Below are positions 39,698 to 53,724 of a DNA stretch of 60,000 nucleotides, one piece after another. Below the pieces are notes generated by a model. It was not told the origin of the DNA. It worked only from the letters and a program-made list of their open reading frames with translations, and ran no database searches. Position numbers and translations under genes: made by a program. The stretch's first letter is position 1; the number at the start of each line of letters is the position of its first letter. The stretch is taken from contig NC_135556.1 of assembly GCF_964340395.1 (NCBI RefSeq), positions 11,065,410-11,125,409 on the forward strand, written 5' to 3'. The stretch is from Glandiceps talaboti (Eukaryota; Hemichordata; Enteropneusta; Spengelidae).

Positions 39698-40157
39698 CTG
39701 CAAATATAATGAATCATAACAGTAAACGATTTCAGCAAATTCAGAAATGCAAACTAACTTTAAAGGAGAACAAAGGTGCATGAGGCTGACTTTATCGTAA
39801 CTGCATTCTTTATGCTTATGGAACCAAGTAAAATCTTGTGTCACCAACCCTTGATCTTACAACCTCTCTGCTAAATATAGGGTTGTAAAATTTGTTCAAA
39901 TCTGGTTTAGAAAAGGTCTGCTGTACGCTGGGAAGAGGCATTATGGGGATAGAAACAATGTTAGGAGCTTCTCTTTGTTCTCACAGCTGGCCTCAGCACT
40001 ATGTGGGCATTGTTTTGAGAAATGTAAAGTATTTCTGGGTCCCTAAGCAGAAAGAAATTCATGCCTTTGGTCCCCTTTTAAAACAAATTAGCATTCTTAA
40101 AATATTGAGTGTTATCAGCTAAATTATCAATTATCAACGCCTAGTTAATGAATAGAT

Positions 40158-40192
<35 letters not shown>

Positions 40193-40212
40193 CCAATCAA
40201 TCAATCAATATC

Positions 40213-40271
<59 letters not shown>

Positions 40272-40282
40272 GGCAATGGCTT

Positions 40283-40320
<38 letters not shown>

Positions 40321-40383
40321 CCAATCAATACCTCAATCGATCGATCGATCGATCAATCAATCAATCAATCAATCAATCAATGG

Positions 40384-40415
<32 letters not shown>

Positions 40416-40467
40416 GTCAATCAATCAATCAATCAATGGATCAATCAATCAATCAATCAATCAATCA

Positions 40468-40499
<32 letters not shown>

Positions 40500-43400
40500 C
40501 AGTCAGTCAGTCCGTCAGTCAGTCAGTCAGTCAGTCAGTCAGTCAGAGCCAGTGAATCAATCAATCCTATATGACAACACTGCAAGGCAAGGCTGCAGTT
40601 GTGTCCTGGCTACATAAAAGTTTGGACATTACTCTACATGTATGTATGTATGTATATACATAGACTTACTTGAAGAACTGATTGAATGTAATAGTATATC
40701 CATGTTGTTCAGCAATACCAGCACACACCACATTAGCGGAGGCACCAATCAATGTACCATTACCACCCAGACATGCACCATAGGCAAGTGACCACACCAG
40801 TGGTTTCAATGGTAAGTTGTTACTCACACTGACATTGATAATGATTGGGATCTGAAGGAAAATATGTACAGACATTAAGTATGACAGAAACTATGATTTT
40901 TACTTGGCTGTCACAACACTGTCCGTAAAAATATATGCAAGAAATGTTATCAAAGTTGTACATAATCAAATACATTCTGTGTTTAGGCTATGTCCATTTT
41001 CAAATGTCTGACACAAATCTGGTGGTATACACTCTCATACCGAGTTTTTAATAAGCTGTTAGTGTTAAGATACAAAATATTAAATAGAGAGGAGAAAATA
41101 CATAATACAATTTATTGTTTTTACACTACATTCATACTTTCATATATAGTCAGAAAAAAATGAATTTTATTAATCTATTATTTCTTATACTTGAGTGTTC
41201 AGTGTGAACAAGAGTCTTTTAAATCAATTTTACTAAGTTCCGAAGTTCAACACAGTAAACAATTTTTTTCAGTCATGTTAATACAACTCTACTTACCATA
41301 GCTGTTGTAAATGGAATATTGTCAATAAAGGAAGACGCTATAGCTGAGACCCACACAATGGTAATAATGGCGACCATCAATTGATACTCTAATGGCACAC
41401 TCTGTCAATACATAATACAAATATTAAAAGTTAGAATATGCTGGCGGTCTGCTCTTTTTTCTTACACTGTACTACTATAGGCTGAAACATCCAGTTGTTG
41501 GTCTGCTTTATGTAACCACCCACTACCTACATAAGCAGACTTAGTTTTTACAATTCTCACTCCTGGCATAGACCTGTATTATAATTGCACAATGGTTCTT
41601 TATACTTCCTCAACTCCCAGCTTAGCATGCAAACCATTGCAACCTCTATGACCACACTGGATTTAAAAGCACTCACTTTGCAACCTATATCCTACCAGGT
41701 CCTCAATTATACAGCTATGTTGACTGGGAACAACTGTCGCCATTCACAAACAAACAAAGAGCAGCAACAAAACAGCTCAAACCTACAACCTGTAGAATTG
41801 AAGCAATCGACTCTAACCATTCAACCATCGTCACGTGACTCTCCTTAGGCAACAATACCACAATCAACTTGTGAACAGTTATAACTGACAAATTTCATGA
41901 CAAAAACCCTGACAAAGCATCCAGCTGATAATTGAATTGTTCACTTACAGCAATAAGATCAGAGACGGCATCACCAATGAAATCGATCAGTCCTAGATAA
42001 GTCAAACCCTAGGGTGAAAAAAAAATGGAAAGTATAAAAACAATTCTGTTATATGGCAACTTAGCCCTTGACTGTGATGTTTTGTTCATTTATTACATGT
42101 GTACCAGTGATTACTTGCACCAGTGCACACGCATACTCGTGGTATTCGCACTGCAGTGCAATACCGAAAACATTACTGCATTCATGCATTCAAATGATAT
42201 GCAAATGAGAACGCAATTGTTCATTCTACATGAAAGCATGTCACATAGTGTCATTTTTACGGAAATTGTTGTTTCGGATAAACATATGTAATAATCTACT
42301 CTAAAATTGGCCTGTAATTAACATGTACAATGTCTAATTACTGGTATATTAACAATTTTCAGTTATTATACTGTTAGTTGTCTGATCAAAACAATAATAC
42401 TCCAAGTTAACGAGTTTAATCCATTAACTTAGACTGAACTTTTGCACAGATGAGTTTTCATCATACAATATTATTCCAGTTAGATCTAGTGTAGCTTTAA
42501 TTTAGAAGTTATAAAACATCTCCATTGACAACATTTCTTGTATATTGTACATCTTTGTATATCTTCAATATTAAGTGACCTACCTCCATCAACACAAATA
42601 GAGCTGCAAAGAAGAGTAACGTTGCCCACTCTATTCTTTCAAAGACACTCTCTAAATGAGCTATATCAGTAATGACCAGCATCCACATAGCACCAATCAC
42701 AGCTATCCAACCTACAGGAACAGTTTAAAATAGAATCAAAATTTCTGCCAAAGTGAGTAGTATATGATGGCGTTTTTTACTAGTGGGACAATACAATATA
42801 GTTACTTTGGAGCGGTAAATTGGTAACGAATGCGATGTTTCGATACGTCTACTACGGACCTCGATCGTGCAATAATTTATTAGGGAACTTGCAATCCAGA
42901 CTGAGCATGCTCAGATGCAAAGTACTATGGGATTATCTGTGGTTATCGTAATACCTAATCTTGCGCTACCGGTCAAATAAACCTCCCTCAAAGGTCAGGG
43001 TGACTATGAATTGATTATTTGTGGTTAAAAACAATGTAACATTATTGTTTACAATACTATTTGATTAGTATTTATTATCACATTTCCCATGATGCAACAT
43101 TCAACATGGCGGTTTTGCAAGTTCCCTATTATTCTGCATTGATGTCTCTCTTTGAATAATTAAATCATTGCGTGATCGAAGTCTGTAGTAGACAGATCGA
43201 AACGTCCCATTCGTTTTCAATTTACAATTCCAAAGTAACTGATGTGTACTGTTATATATTCTTGAAACCATAAATAATATATTCTATAATATTCTATTTC
43301 CTTTTTATTCCAGAAATCTTTTTCAAAAACTAATATTCTCTTTAGTAGTTTTTTTGTGTGTGTGCAAATTACTTGATGTTAAAAATCTTCATATGTGAGT

Positions 43401-45625
43401 AAACATTTGATAAGGTTCCCCCTTATAGGTGAAAAGCAAAGGAAAAAAAGATACATCTCTTGCCTGTATTGTTAAGGGAACGTTACTCTAGGAAGTAAAG
43501 ACATGTTTGTACAGTGTGGGTTATGGGGAATTATTGAATGATTTTTATATCACTTACACTGCATATGACTAAAACTTGTTCCTTATTTATTGTTTAGTGG
43601 ATGTCTGTGCCATGAACTCAGATTGTTTCATGGCAGTCAGCAGACATGCATAATCAATAGCAAAATATAAATATTTATGATTGTTTTATTTGAAGGTAAT
43701 GAGCCCTGCATCTTTCATTCTTCAAAATGTACAACTGCTGACATCAGACCATGGATGGACGGAACCTGTTACAAACAAGGAATGTAAACAAATGAATTGG
43801 ATAAAATAACACTTGGCACAGCAGGCTGGAACAGCAGAGACTTGTATTACATTTCATGGTTTGATAAGAACAGTTTTATGGCCTCTTTATGTGTGCATGA
43901 AATGCCAGGGGAACTTCTAATTTGCATGAAATGCCAGGGGAACTTCTAATTTGCATGAAATGCCAGGGGAACTTCTAATTTGCATGAAATGCCAGGGAGA
44001 CTTCTAATTTGTTTGTGAACGTGAACTATTATGTAAAGAGGCCTACAGCTGTTCATATCAAATCATGAAATGTCATATAAGTCTCTGTCCATCCAACATG
44101 CTGAGCCAAGTGTCATTAATCCAATTCATTTGTTTACTTTCTTTGTTTGTAACAGGTTCTGTTTGTGTACGGTCTGATGTCAGCAGTTATATATTGATAT
44201 AGTCTTACCTATGTTGGTATCTATGGGTAGGAAACTGTAGGTGAAGAAGAACAGAATAGTGACAACCAACACAATACTGGACTTGATTAGCAGCACTGGG
44301 TCTGTTACCTTGTACTGAAATACAAAAAACGAATACAATATTTTGGTCAATTTTCATTCTAATGAACATGGGGAAAAAATGGCACTTGAAATTCTTGATT
44401 GCACAATTTTTTTAAATATTTTCTTTTGCCACCATGCAGACATCAAATACAAATATCAAAACATTTGCATCCTTATGGCTGTGTCTAGTTGTAGTATGTT
44501 TAAATGGTTTATTTTGTAAAAATGTAGCAAGAAATTGTGACCTTGTTCTTAAAGTGTAGTTTTTTTTATTGGTTTCTGCATGGTTGTATCAAATGGAGCC
44601 AGTGAATGCTAACATGAAATGAGCAGTAAAAAGCTTAAAGTGGCCATATGGATGAGAATTGGGTATTTACTTTTTTCTGGATTAAACATTTTTTTTTATA
44701 ACTTTAACTGTTTTTCACATCTAAAGTTCATTACTTCAAAAGTAAACAACTGATTGGATTAATAACATTTGGCACAGCATGTTAAGAATACAAAACTAGA
44801 AAAAAAGTGACTTGATAAATCATATAATGGTATAAACTAGTCAAAACATTGGCCACTGTCTGCTTTAAAATTAAGGATATCTCTATTTACATTCCTCATA
44901 GTAATTAATAGGCCTTTCGAAAATTTGCCATGGTGGCGCTCTACTTCCTGTCTGTATGTACCTTGGGGGTATACATGATAGGTTACTTTGTTAATCATAG
45001 TGCACTGCTGATTTCCTCAATGTCTGAACAATATGAAAAACATCCCTGATTTACATTTCTACAGAATACCAAGGGACAAAGCTCTTAAGAAACAATACTA
45101 TGAGGTGATGATACCCAATTTGAGCGAGAGCGCTGTATTCTCAATTTCCTGTTTGCAGTCTGGAAATGGCCTTTTCCTCATAACATTCCTCCTTGTACGT
45201 GAAAAGACAACAAATTTCAGACAGGTGCTTTACCTTGTCTTCTAATTCTGCTAACTTGTCTCGCCAACAGGGATCTACTTGTTCTGTGTGCCTGGTTAAG
45301 TAAACAAAAACAGTTTGTACATATTGATTTTAAATGATACATATGTAAGATGAAACTATGCAGTTGTTAATGTCAGTTTTCTAGATAGTTCATTTATAAT
45401 AATGATTAAATTGCTATGCCCTACATCTTTGAATCACTGTCCTCGTGCAAATTCATTTTAAAATGTTGTTTTAATAGTAAGATGTTTTAGAGCATGGAAT
45501 TTTTTTACCAAAAAAGTCACTCTTTTTCAACCTTATAATCTCTCATTATTTGTTTTGAGAAAATTTCAAACTAAACAGCTAGTAACATACTTGAAGTGAC
45601 GGCAATCGGCCAAATGGTTTATTAG

Positions 45626-45693
<68 letters not shown>

Positions 45694-48600
45694 GGGGTAC
45701 TAGACAGGCACATACATACTCAAGGCAGACACAGACAAGGCACTCATCCAGACAGACTTATGTACAGACAGACATAAACACAAACATGCATGAAGAGACA
45801 TAGACACTGACACACCCATACCCACAGAGACAGACAGACTCACCCAAACAGATGCATGCACACAAAGACAGACTTCTAGACGCACACATAGACAGACAGA
45901 TAAACATTCGTATATGCCTACTGTCACTACCAAAACCTCTGTTCAGTTGTTCAATTGTGACTGGCAATTTAGTCTTCAATAAAAGGGAGTACAAATTTCA
46001 TTAGAAACAAGCATCCATGAACATTCGATCTCATGAAGAAATCTCACCTTTTACTGTCATATAGCTTACTGTGTAGATCGTGTTCCAAATTAACAACTTT
46101 CTCAAGAAGTAATGCCTTGACTGTGTTCTCTTCTTTAGTCGTTGGTACAATTCTTGCAGCGGCTCTCTTCCATATTTCAATCTCACGATGTATATCTATC
46201 ATTGAGATAGAAAGAACAAAGGTATGAACTTTATAGGGAGTGTTACTGTATCACATATGCATGTTATACCTATTTAGGTGTACGTGTGACAAACAGAAGA
46301 AAACAATTCTAGTGACTGAAAGTTCACAAAAAAATCCCGACATAATTATCACTATTTTTAAACTGATGGCTGTAATATGTGTCATAAATAAAGCAATGCT
46401 GGATCTTGAAAATGCCACAGTTCATGTATCGGAACAAAAATAATTTACATCTTGGAAACTACTAAGTGCTGTTCTGCAGATCTTGAAAATGCTATAATAG
46501 TTCAGGTATAAGAAAACAAAAGAGTTTACACATTGACCACTAGGGGGCGCTAATCCGAAAAATATTTTTGAAGTACAACTGGCACAAAGTCATTCTGCAC
46601 TACAGTAGACTTATAAAATCCTGACACTACAGTGTGCCATGATAAAAGTTGATCCTCTCACTCTAAAAGATTCATATTAAAAAGATTAATGTGAATTCTC
46701 TGAAGACATACAAATGTAGATCTTTAATGGTGAATGCACTAATCATGAAGAAATTTACCTGCTATGTCTTGGCTTTCAGTATTCTGTATTTTCATATTTC
46801 TGTACAATAATCTCAACAATCCGTAACCAGCAATCATACAGAAAATAACACCAATAAACATATGTAGAGTGAACTCAGCAAAGTCTATACCCTGTAATAA
46901 AAGTGAGTTTTCATTTTAACAAAAGGTGTATGCTTAAAAGGGAACGCCACTCTGTTTTCACTGGTGGTAATAGGCTCTTTAGAGGTCATGAATATTCATT
47001 GTTCAACCACTGCATAAACATTTCTGCTGATTCCAATGAGGCGATGTGGCCTGTACAGCAAAGACGCCCAAATGAGAGACAACTTCAATTTGATGTTTCT
47101 CTGAAATTGCATGTAATGACTCTCTCCACAACCCACAAGTTAATGTCCATGCCTTTATGATCCGGTGTTGCATTCCCCTTTAAGGCTTTCACACTAGCAC
47201 ATATTTATACACCATGACAACAAGAATATGACAGCACATTTGTGTTATCATTTCTATGTGGACTAGGTGTAGGGTGTGAAATAAATCAGCAAGTGCGTCC
47301 TTATCGTTTGCAGGAGAGATAGATATCACAGTCCTAATGCCTTGACTATTCAAGATGGCACATACATGTACTTATGTCTGCACAACATTTGGAATCACAG
47401 GAATACATTACTTACGGCTTCTTGTATTTCCTTATTAGATACAATGATGACATTTGGTGGATCTCCAACAGCTGTGGCAGTGCCACCAATGTTGGAAAAC
47501 AACACTTCAGCTATCAATACTAACTTAGGGTCTAGATTTAGTACTTCACATAACCTGTAGACAAAACAATCAAAGAAAAGAGACATGTTAATTGATGTTA
47601 AAATTAGTAACCTAACAGTCACCCTCAGGCTGATTAAGTCAGAGATCTTTACACACACATTATCACAGCTTGTCACACTTCCTTTGTAGATGATGTACAA
47701 GAGAGGAGGGTGAGACTTGATACAGAAACTTTTCAAAAAACAAACTTTGTTAAAACAAAAGAATTGGACTGTTGCCCTAGTGAGGGCGCCAATGCAGCAC
47801 TGTAAGTTAACATGAAAACTTTACTACAAAAGTAAGTCATACTCTAAGGAACTGCTACCTTTACAAAGTTCAGGCATTTAGAAGAAATCTGAATAGTCAA
47901 GGGGTCAAAAATGATAGTTTTGATACCCCCCCCCCCCCCCCCCCCCCCCCATATTCTACCTACTACCCCTTTCACTCCATTCAGCTATCGCTGACCACAG
48001 ATCTAAACAAATTCAGGATCATAAAATGAACACGGAGCAGTTTACTACCTATGTAGCTGTTTATACTCACCTTATTGTAACTGGAGTCATCAACAAGATA
48101 GTGGTGACATTATCTAGAAATGCCGATACTACTCCAGTAAAGATACACAGTATTGTAATTAGGACCCACATCCGACCTTTAGCTAGCTTATACGCCATTA
48201 ATGCTGCCCAGTCAAAAACACCAGTATCGGCAAAAATGGCAACCATAGTCATCTACAACAAGTAAAAAGATAAAGTTAGAATTGCAATTACAGTACGTTG
48301 CAGGTTACCGTTCACTCACTCTCTCTCTTTGATACGATCATTCGGAAACCAATGAGAAATTACATATGTTATAGTTTAAGATAGCATGATTTAATGAATA
48401 CAGTTTCTAGCTACATTTTTGTCTAAATGGAATGAACTATATTAAAGGTACCATCATGCAGACAGCCAAATACAGATATCACAGCATTGGCACCTTATTC
48501 CTTTCTGCGTGGTTGCATCAAACAGAGCCAGTGAACACTAACATGAAACGGACTGTATTTACTGCAACTGAACTGAGTAGATGGTTTCTGATCTATCATT

Positions 48601-51600
48601 ATAATTGCAGTGTCAAACAAAATGTATTACAGTCTGCAATACTTACCATACCCCAGAGTAAAGCTAATGTTTCATAATCAATCCACTCCATAATATAATG
48701 TAATGACGGCCTCTCATTTAACGCTGACAGGGTAGCTAGTGCTGCAAGTGCACCAATCATAGCAGCTAGAGTTCGATGCACTAACTATAAATAAATGAAA
48801 AAAATGTACATTGATTCTGATATTCAAACACAGAGTTAGGAAGCAGCGTGTTAAAGCTGTATTAACTACAATTGGAACATTTTTTGAAACTGGTTTGGCT
48901 TATTTGTAATATCATACACCATGAAATGTATTGAATCACCTGTGTAGCAGTACACATAGTATGGTGCAATATATCCAATGAAAATGATTTTTGGGTCCAC
49001 ACCCAAAAATCAGTGCCCTCAATGGAATTACGACTTCAACCTGTTACTGTATAACATTGACCTCTAATTAACATGTACAATGTCTAATTATTGAATTTCA
49101 GTGAATAATATTGTTGGTTGTCTCAACAAAAAAATAATACTCAAGTTACAATTAGTGTAGCTTTAACGCTTAAGTTTAACTCTTATGAGTACCTTCTCCT
49201 CAAAAGTGGTGTACACTTCCCTGTGATAACATGATAAAGTTCTTGTATTTTTGTACTAAAGTCAAATGTGCCTCAGAAATAAACTATTTAAACATTTGTT
49301 GTTACTTTGGTTCAAGAAAACTCCAACTTATTCCTAGTTCAAAAAAAAACCATCAGGTGTCACCATACACATTTTTTAAGTAGAAGTCAAATGTTATCAA
49401 AATTAGTCATTTTAGAATCCAATATGGCCACCATCCAATATGGCCACCAACTACTGTGTTAACTCTATTTTTCATGAATTATGCTTGAGGAGGTATAATC
49501 ATATTATTGCAAAATATTTTACTCATTCAGCCTGAAATTACATGTGATGTAAGGGTTTGTCTCGTCTTAAGAAATATACGGGAATATATCTAATTATTCA
49601 GTTTATTGTTTACTCTACTCTCCCATGGTATTCAATTCTAGAATTAACAAGTCTTCTACATTTGAAGACATAGCCCCCCAATACTATTTAAGGACTGTGT
49701 GAAATATGTTTGTTCAATTCAGTGGCAAGTTCACAACATCATAACAATGTCTACTCACAACATATAGTGATGTTAATTGACCAAGTAACAGCCTGTTTGG
49801 GGCTACAAACTTATTATATTCCATGAGAGAGAGAAAAAAATGTTTCGACTTACATCAAGAGATATAAGAACATAGACACAAAAGAGGATGACTGCAGCGT
49901 AAATAACTTGTCCTTCTACAGTCTTGGGTAAACCATTATAACTAACAAAGAAGCCAATAGTTGGTTCTGTATTTGCACTGACTATAAGTACATACTTGTC
50001 ATCAGGGCTAGAAAAGAAAATGAAAAAACAACAACATAAGATTAAAGTTGAGGACAATCTGATTAAAATCTGATGTGGTTAATATGGCTTTATTTCCTGT
50101 ATATGTAATCCTATACCTATATATGGGTGACCCTATTTTTTTCTGTTTCTCACCCAGTGGTGTACTTGGGGTATTTGCACAAGTGCTTGCAGGGTTCTCT
50201 GTGGCAGTACTTTCACTCACTATGCTCATGAAAGTGCAGCAGAAAACACTGCAAGCACGAGTGCAAAATACCCCCCTCCCTCCAGTACCAACACTGGACC
50301 TTACATGTCATGGGGTTGTTATTAATACATATGTTTATCTGAAACAAAACGAATTTCCATAAAAATGACACTATGCGATCATGCACTTTCTTTTGGAATG
50401 AACGATTGCATCCTCATTTGCATACCAACGGCATGTAGGTATGCAATAATATTTTTGGTATTGCACTGCAGTGAAAATACCATTAGCATGTACATACATC
50501 AGTGTAAGTAATCTCAGGTACATATGTAATAATGACTCTCACCTTTCCCTGTTCAAATAAAACGTTTGACTGAAATCGGCTGGTTCACCACCTTCTAAAG
50601 TCGTATCTTTGGATATTGGTAAAACCCAGGGTACTTCTTCAATGGTTTTCCCTATCCTCTGAACTATAAAGGTGACATTGTATATTGAACTTTCTCGTTT
50701 TGGATCATTAAAGGCTCCTTTAGCCGTAATCTTCACATACGCAGCAGACGAGTCAACATTGTAATCCGTCAGATTAAGATCTGCGAGGTATGTTAGGGAA
50801 GAGCAACGTAATTGTTGAAACAGACTTACAGGCTTGTGTTGATTTAGAAAAAAAAAAGATTTAGAAAAAGTTGGTCCAGAACAAAAGAATACTCCTATGT
50901 AATCCTTATGCCTTCACTGACAAGGTAACACATAATGTAAAACCCTAGGACTGAATCCCTTGCCTTTAAAAGGTCCAGCTTGGATTAAGATTAAAAATTT
51001 GTGTGAGAAAAACAGTTACAGGTAGAGCAATAGAAAAAGTTGGTCAAACAAAAGAATGATGCTATGTACTCCTTATGGCTCCATTTATAAGCAAGTGCCA
51101 GTGTGAGAACCTGGGATTGAATTATGGGCCTTTAAAGCTCCAAGTCTGATTAGGATTAAACCTATCCCAAGTTCTGACTATCATCAAATTTGACTTATGT
51201 ATGACACCAAAATTAACTTGGGGAAGAAGGTTTTTCAATCATGTATATTTCTGCTCAGAAACAAAGGTTTGTTTGAACTTCCTTTCCACTTTAATAACTG
51301 GCTTACTTTTTGTAGTGTTGGACCCTGAGGTGTGAGTGTGTGCATCAGACAATCGCTATACTTTAAATATAAAATGAAGATCTTTGCCACGATTGTTTTA
51401 TGAAAATCTGAATTTAACCATGAGATGATTTCGTTTTTAGTTTTTGTTTTGTAAACTTTGTACAAGGATACGATGTGATTCTTCCTGAGACACAGTTACA
51501 GCATAGCCACCTTCTTCTTTCTCAGGATTTATGGACATTATCACCTGCAAAATATAAGAAATAATACCAATGGTATTGTACCTTAGCATAAGTGTAGATT

Positions 51601-53693
51601 TTAACCAATGATTGACTGGGTTGATTGATGATGTAATATTTTCAGAGGGTTTGATTGCTGCAATTAGCCTGCTCCAATCACTTTGTCTTGAACAAGAGGC
51701 CATTCCTGACTACAAACAGGAAATTGAGAATACAGCACCTCAAATTGGGGGTATCATCACCTCACTGTATTGTTTCTTAAGTGCTTTGTTTCTTGGTAAT
51801 TCATAGAAGTGTAAATCAGGGATGTTTTTCGTATTGTTCAGACATCGAAGAAAACAGCAGTGCTCTATGATTAACCAAGTAACCTGTACCATATATACCC
51901 CCAAGATACACACTGACAGGAAATAGAGTGCCACCATGGCAAATTTTAGAAAGGCCTATTCACAACGAGGCATTGTAAGTAATATACAGGTACCCACCAA
52001 ATAACAAGGCAACATGTCTAGCGGCATTTGACTTTAAGTTGTTTACATACACAAATGCAAACAGCCCGACAGATTGATTGATAGACGCTGACAAAGAGAA
52101 AGCCACCTCACCATGACTAAGCACTACTGAACCACAGCTCAGTTGTGTTGAAAACATTGACAGCAAACAATGGCATATCAAGAACAATGATACTGACTTG
52201 GGATGCAATCTAATTAATGACCTAAGTTAAACCTAACTCTACCAGATGTAAACTGAATGCCTTCCATAAGGGCAAAGCCTTTAGATTTTCCTTCCTACAT
52301 ACCAGTACATTAATTATAGGAATGCAACATTCTGACCCATCATGCATATTATACTCCTTAATAAGCAAATATACCAAACTATATGAAACTTTAAGCTTTC
52401 ATACTTAAGATATTGCCTAATTACCGAAATCATTACTTATGCAAATTAATTATTAAGAAAGCTACATCAACAAGCCATATAGGACATATGAAGTTTGTTA
52501 TCATCAAAGTATATGTACCAAGTTATATTACATTTGAATCTTGCATTCTCCAGATATAGCTTAATTAATAAAAATAATCTATTATGCAAATGACTGATTA
52601 TAAATTAATTAAAAGCTACATCAACAAACTATTTCAAACATGTGTGCTTTGTTATCATAAATGTACAACAATATATGAAATGTGAAGCCTAATTACCGAA
52701 AATCATTAATTATGCAAATGACACATTAAAACTAATACCTATGTCAATAGGCTTTATAGGATGCACGCTGTTTATCATGGTTGATATGATGTATGCGACA
52801 AATTATATGGAATTATGAAATTTCAAGCATTCTTAAGATATAGATTAATAACCTATATAATTAATTATTCATATGACATATTCAAAGTAATAGCTATGTC
52901 ATAACATAGTAATAATTGTTTTATTATGGTTGATGTATGTACCAAATTATATGGAATTTGAAATCTGAGACAGATATAGCCTGATTACTGAAAACCATTA
53001 ATTATGTAAATGACTCATTACAAATAACAGATTCATCAACAACCTTTTTAGGTGATGTACGCTTTACTATATTGCTGATGTATGTACCAAATTATATGGA
53101 TTTTGAAGCTTGTATTCTTAAGAAAATCATTACCTATGCAAATGACTCATTAAAGATAAAAGCTACACCAAATCATTACCTATGCAAATGACTCATTAAA
53201 GATAAAAACTACACCAACAAGCTTTTTACGACATTGTTATGGTTGTTGTATTTACCAATTTATATGGAATTTGAAGCTTGTATTCTTAAGATACAATCTA
53301 ATTACTGAAAATCATTAATTATGCAAATATAATTTGATCAAAATGAAATACAGAATCATAAACTTCATTGTTTACTCATATTAGCATTTCTAATCTTTTA
53401 GCTACATCTGTATATTTGTGTTACTTCTTTTAATCGCCTCCATGGTTTGACAATACAATGATAAAGAAACAAAGAAATATATATACTTACAGCACATAGG
53501 ACTGTCAAAGCAAACAACACAGCTATTTTTATATTGTTGAGAAGATGCCTGAAAAAATAAATATTATCATTAAGTTATACATACATACATACATACATAC
53601 ATACATACATACATACATACACACATACACACATACATACACATACATGTATATACACATACACGTACATGCATACATACATACATACATACA

Positions 53694-53724
<31 letters not shown>

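Noticed and set aside
39563-39847. 94-codon minus frame as a separate protein
   Set aside because: It reads through the OCA2 terminal exon in another frame. The correct frame gives the conserved GFPMM end of OCA2.
40148-40574. CRISPR-like or regulatory array at the TCAA repeats
   Set aside because: Simple tetranucleotide repeat without spacers; the organism is an animal.
47342-48265. Plus-strand frames over OCA2 exons (47342-47560, 48026-48265)
   Set aside because: Antisense shadows of conserved exons, without domain similarity.
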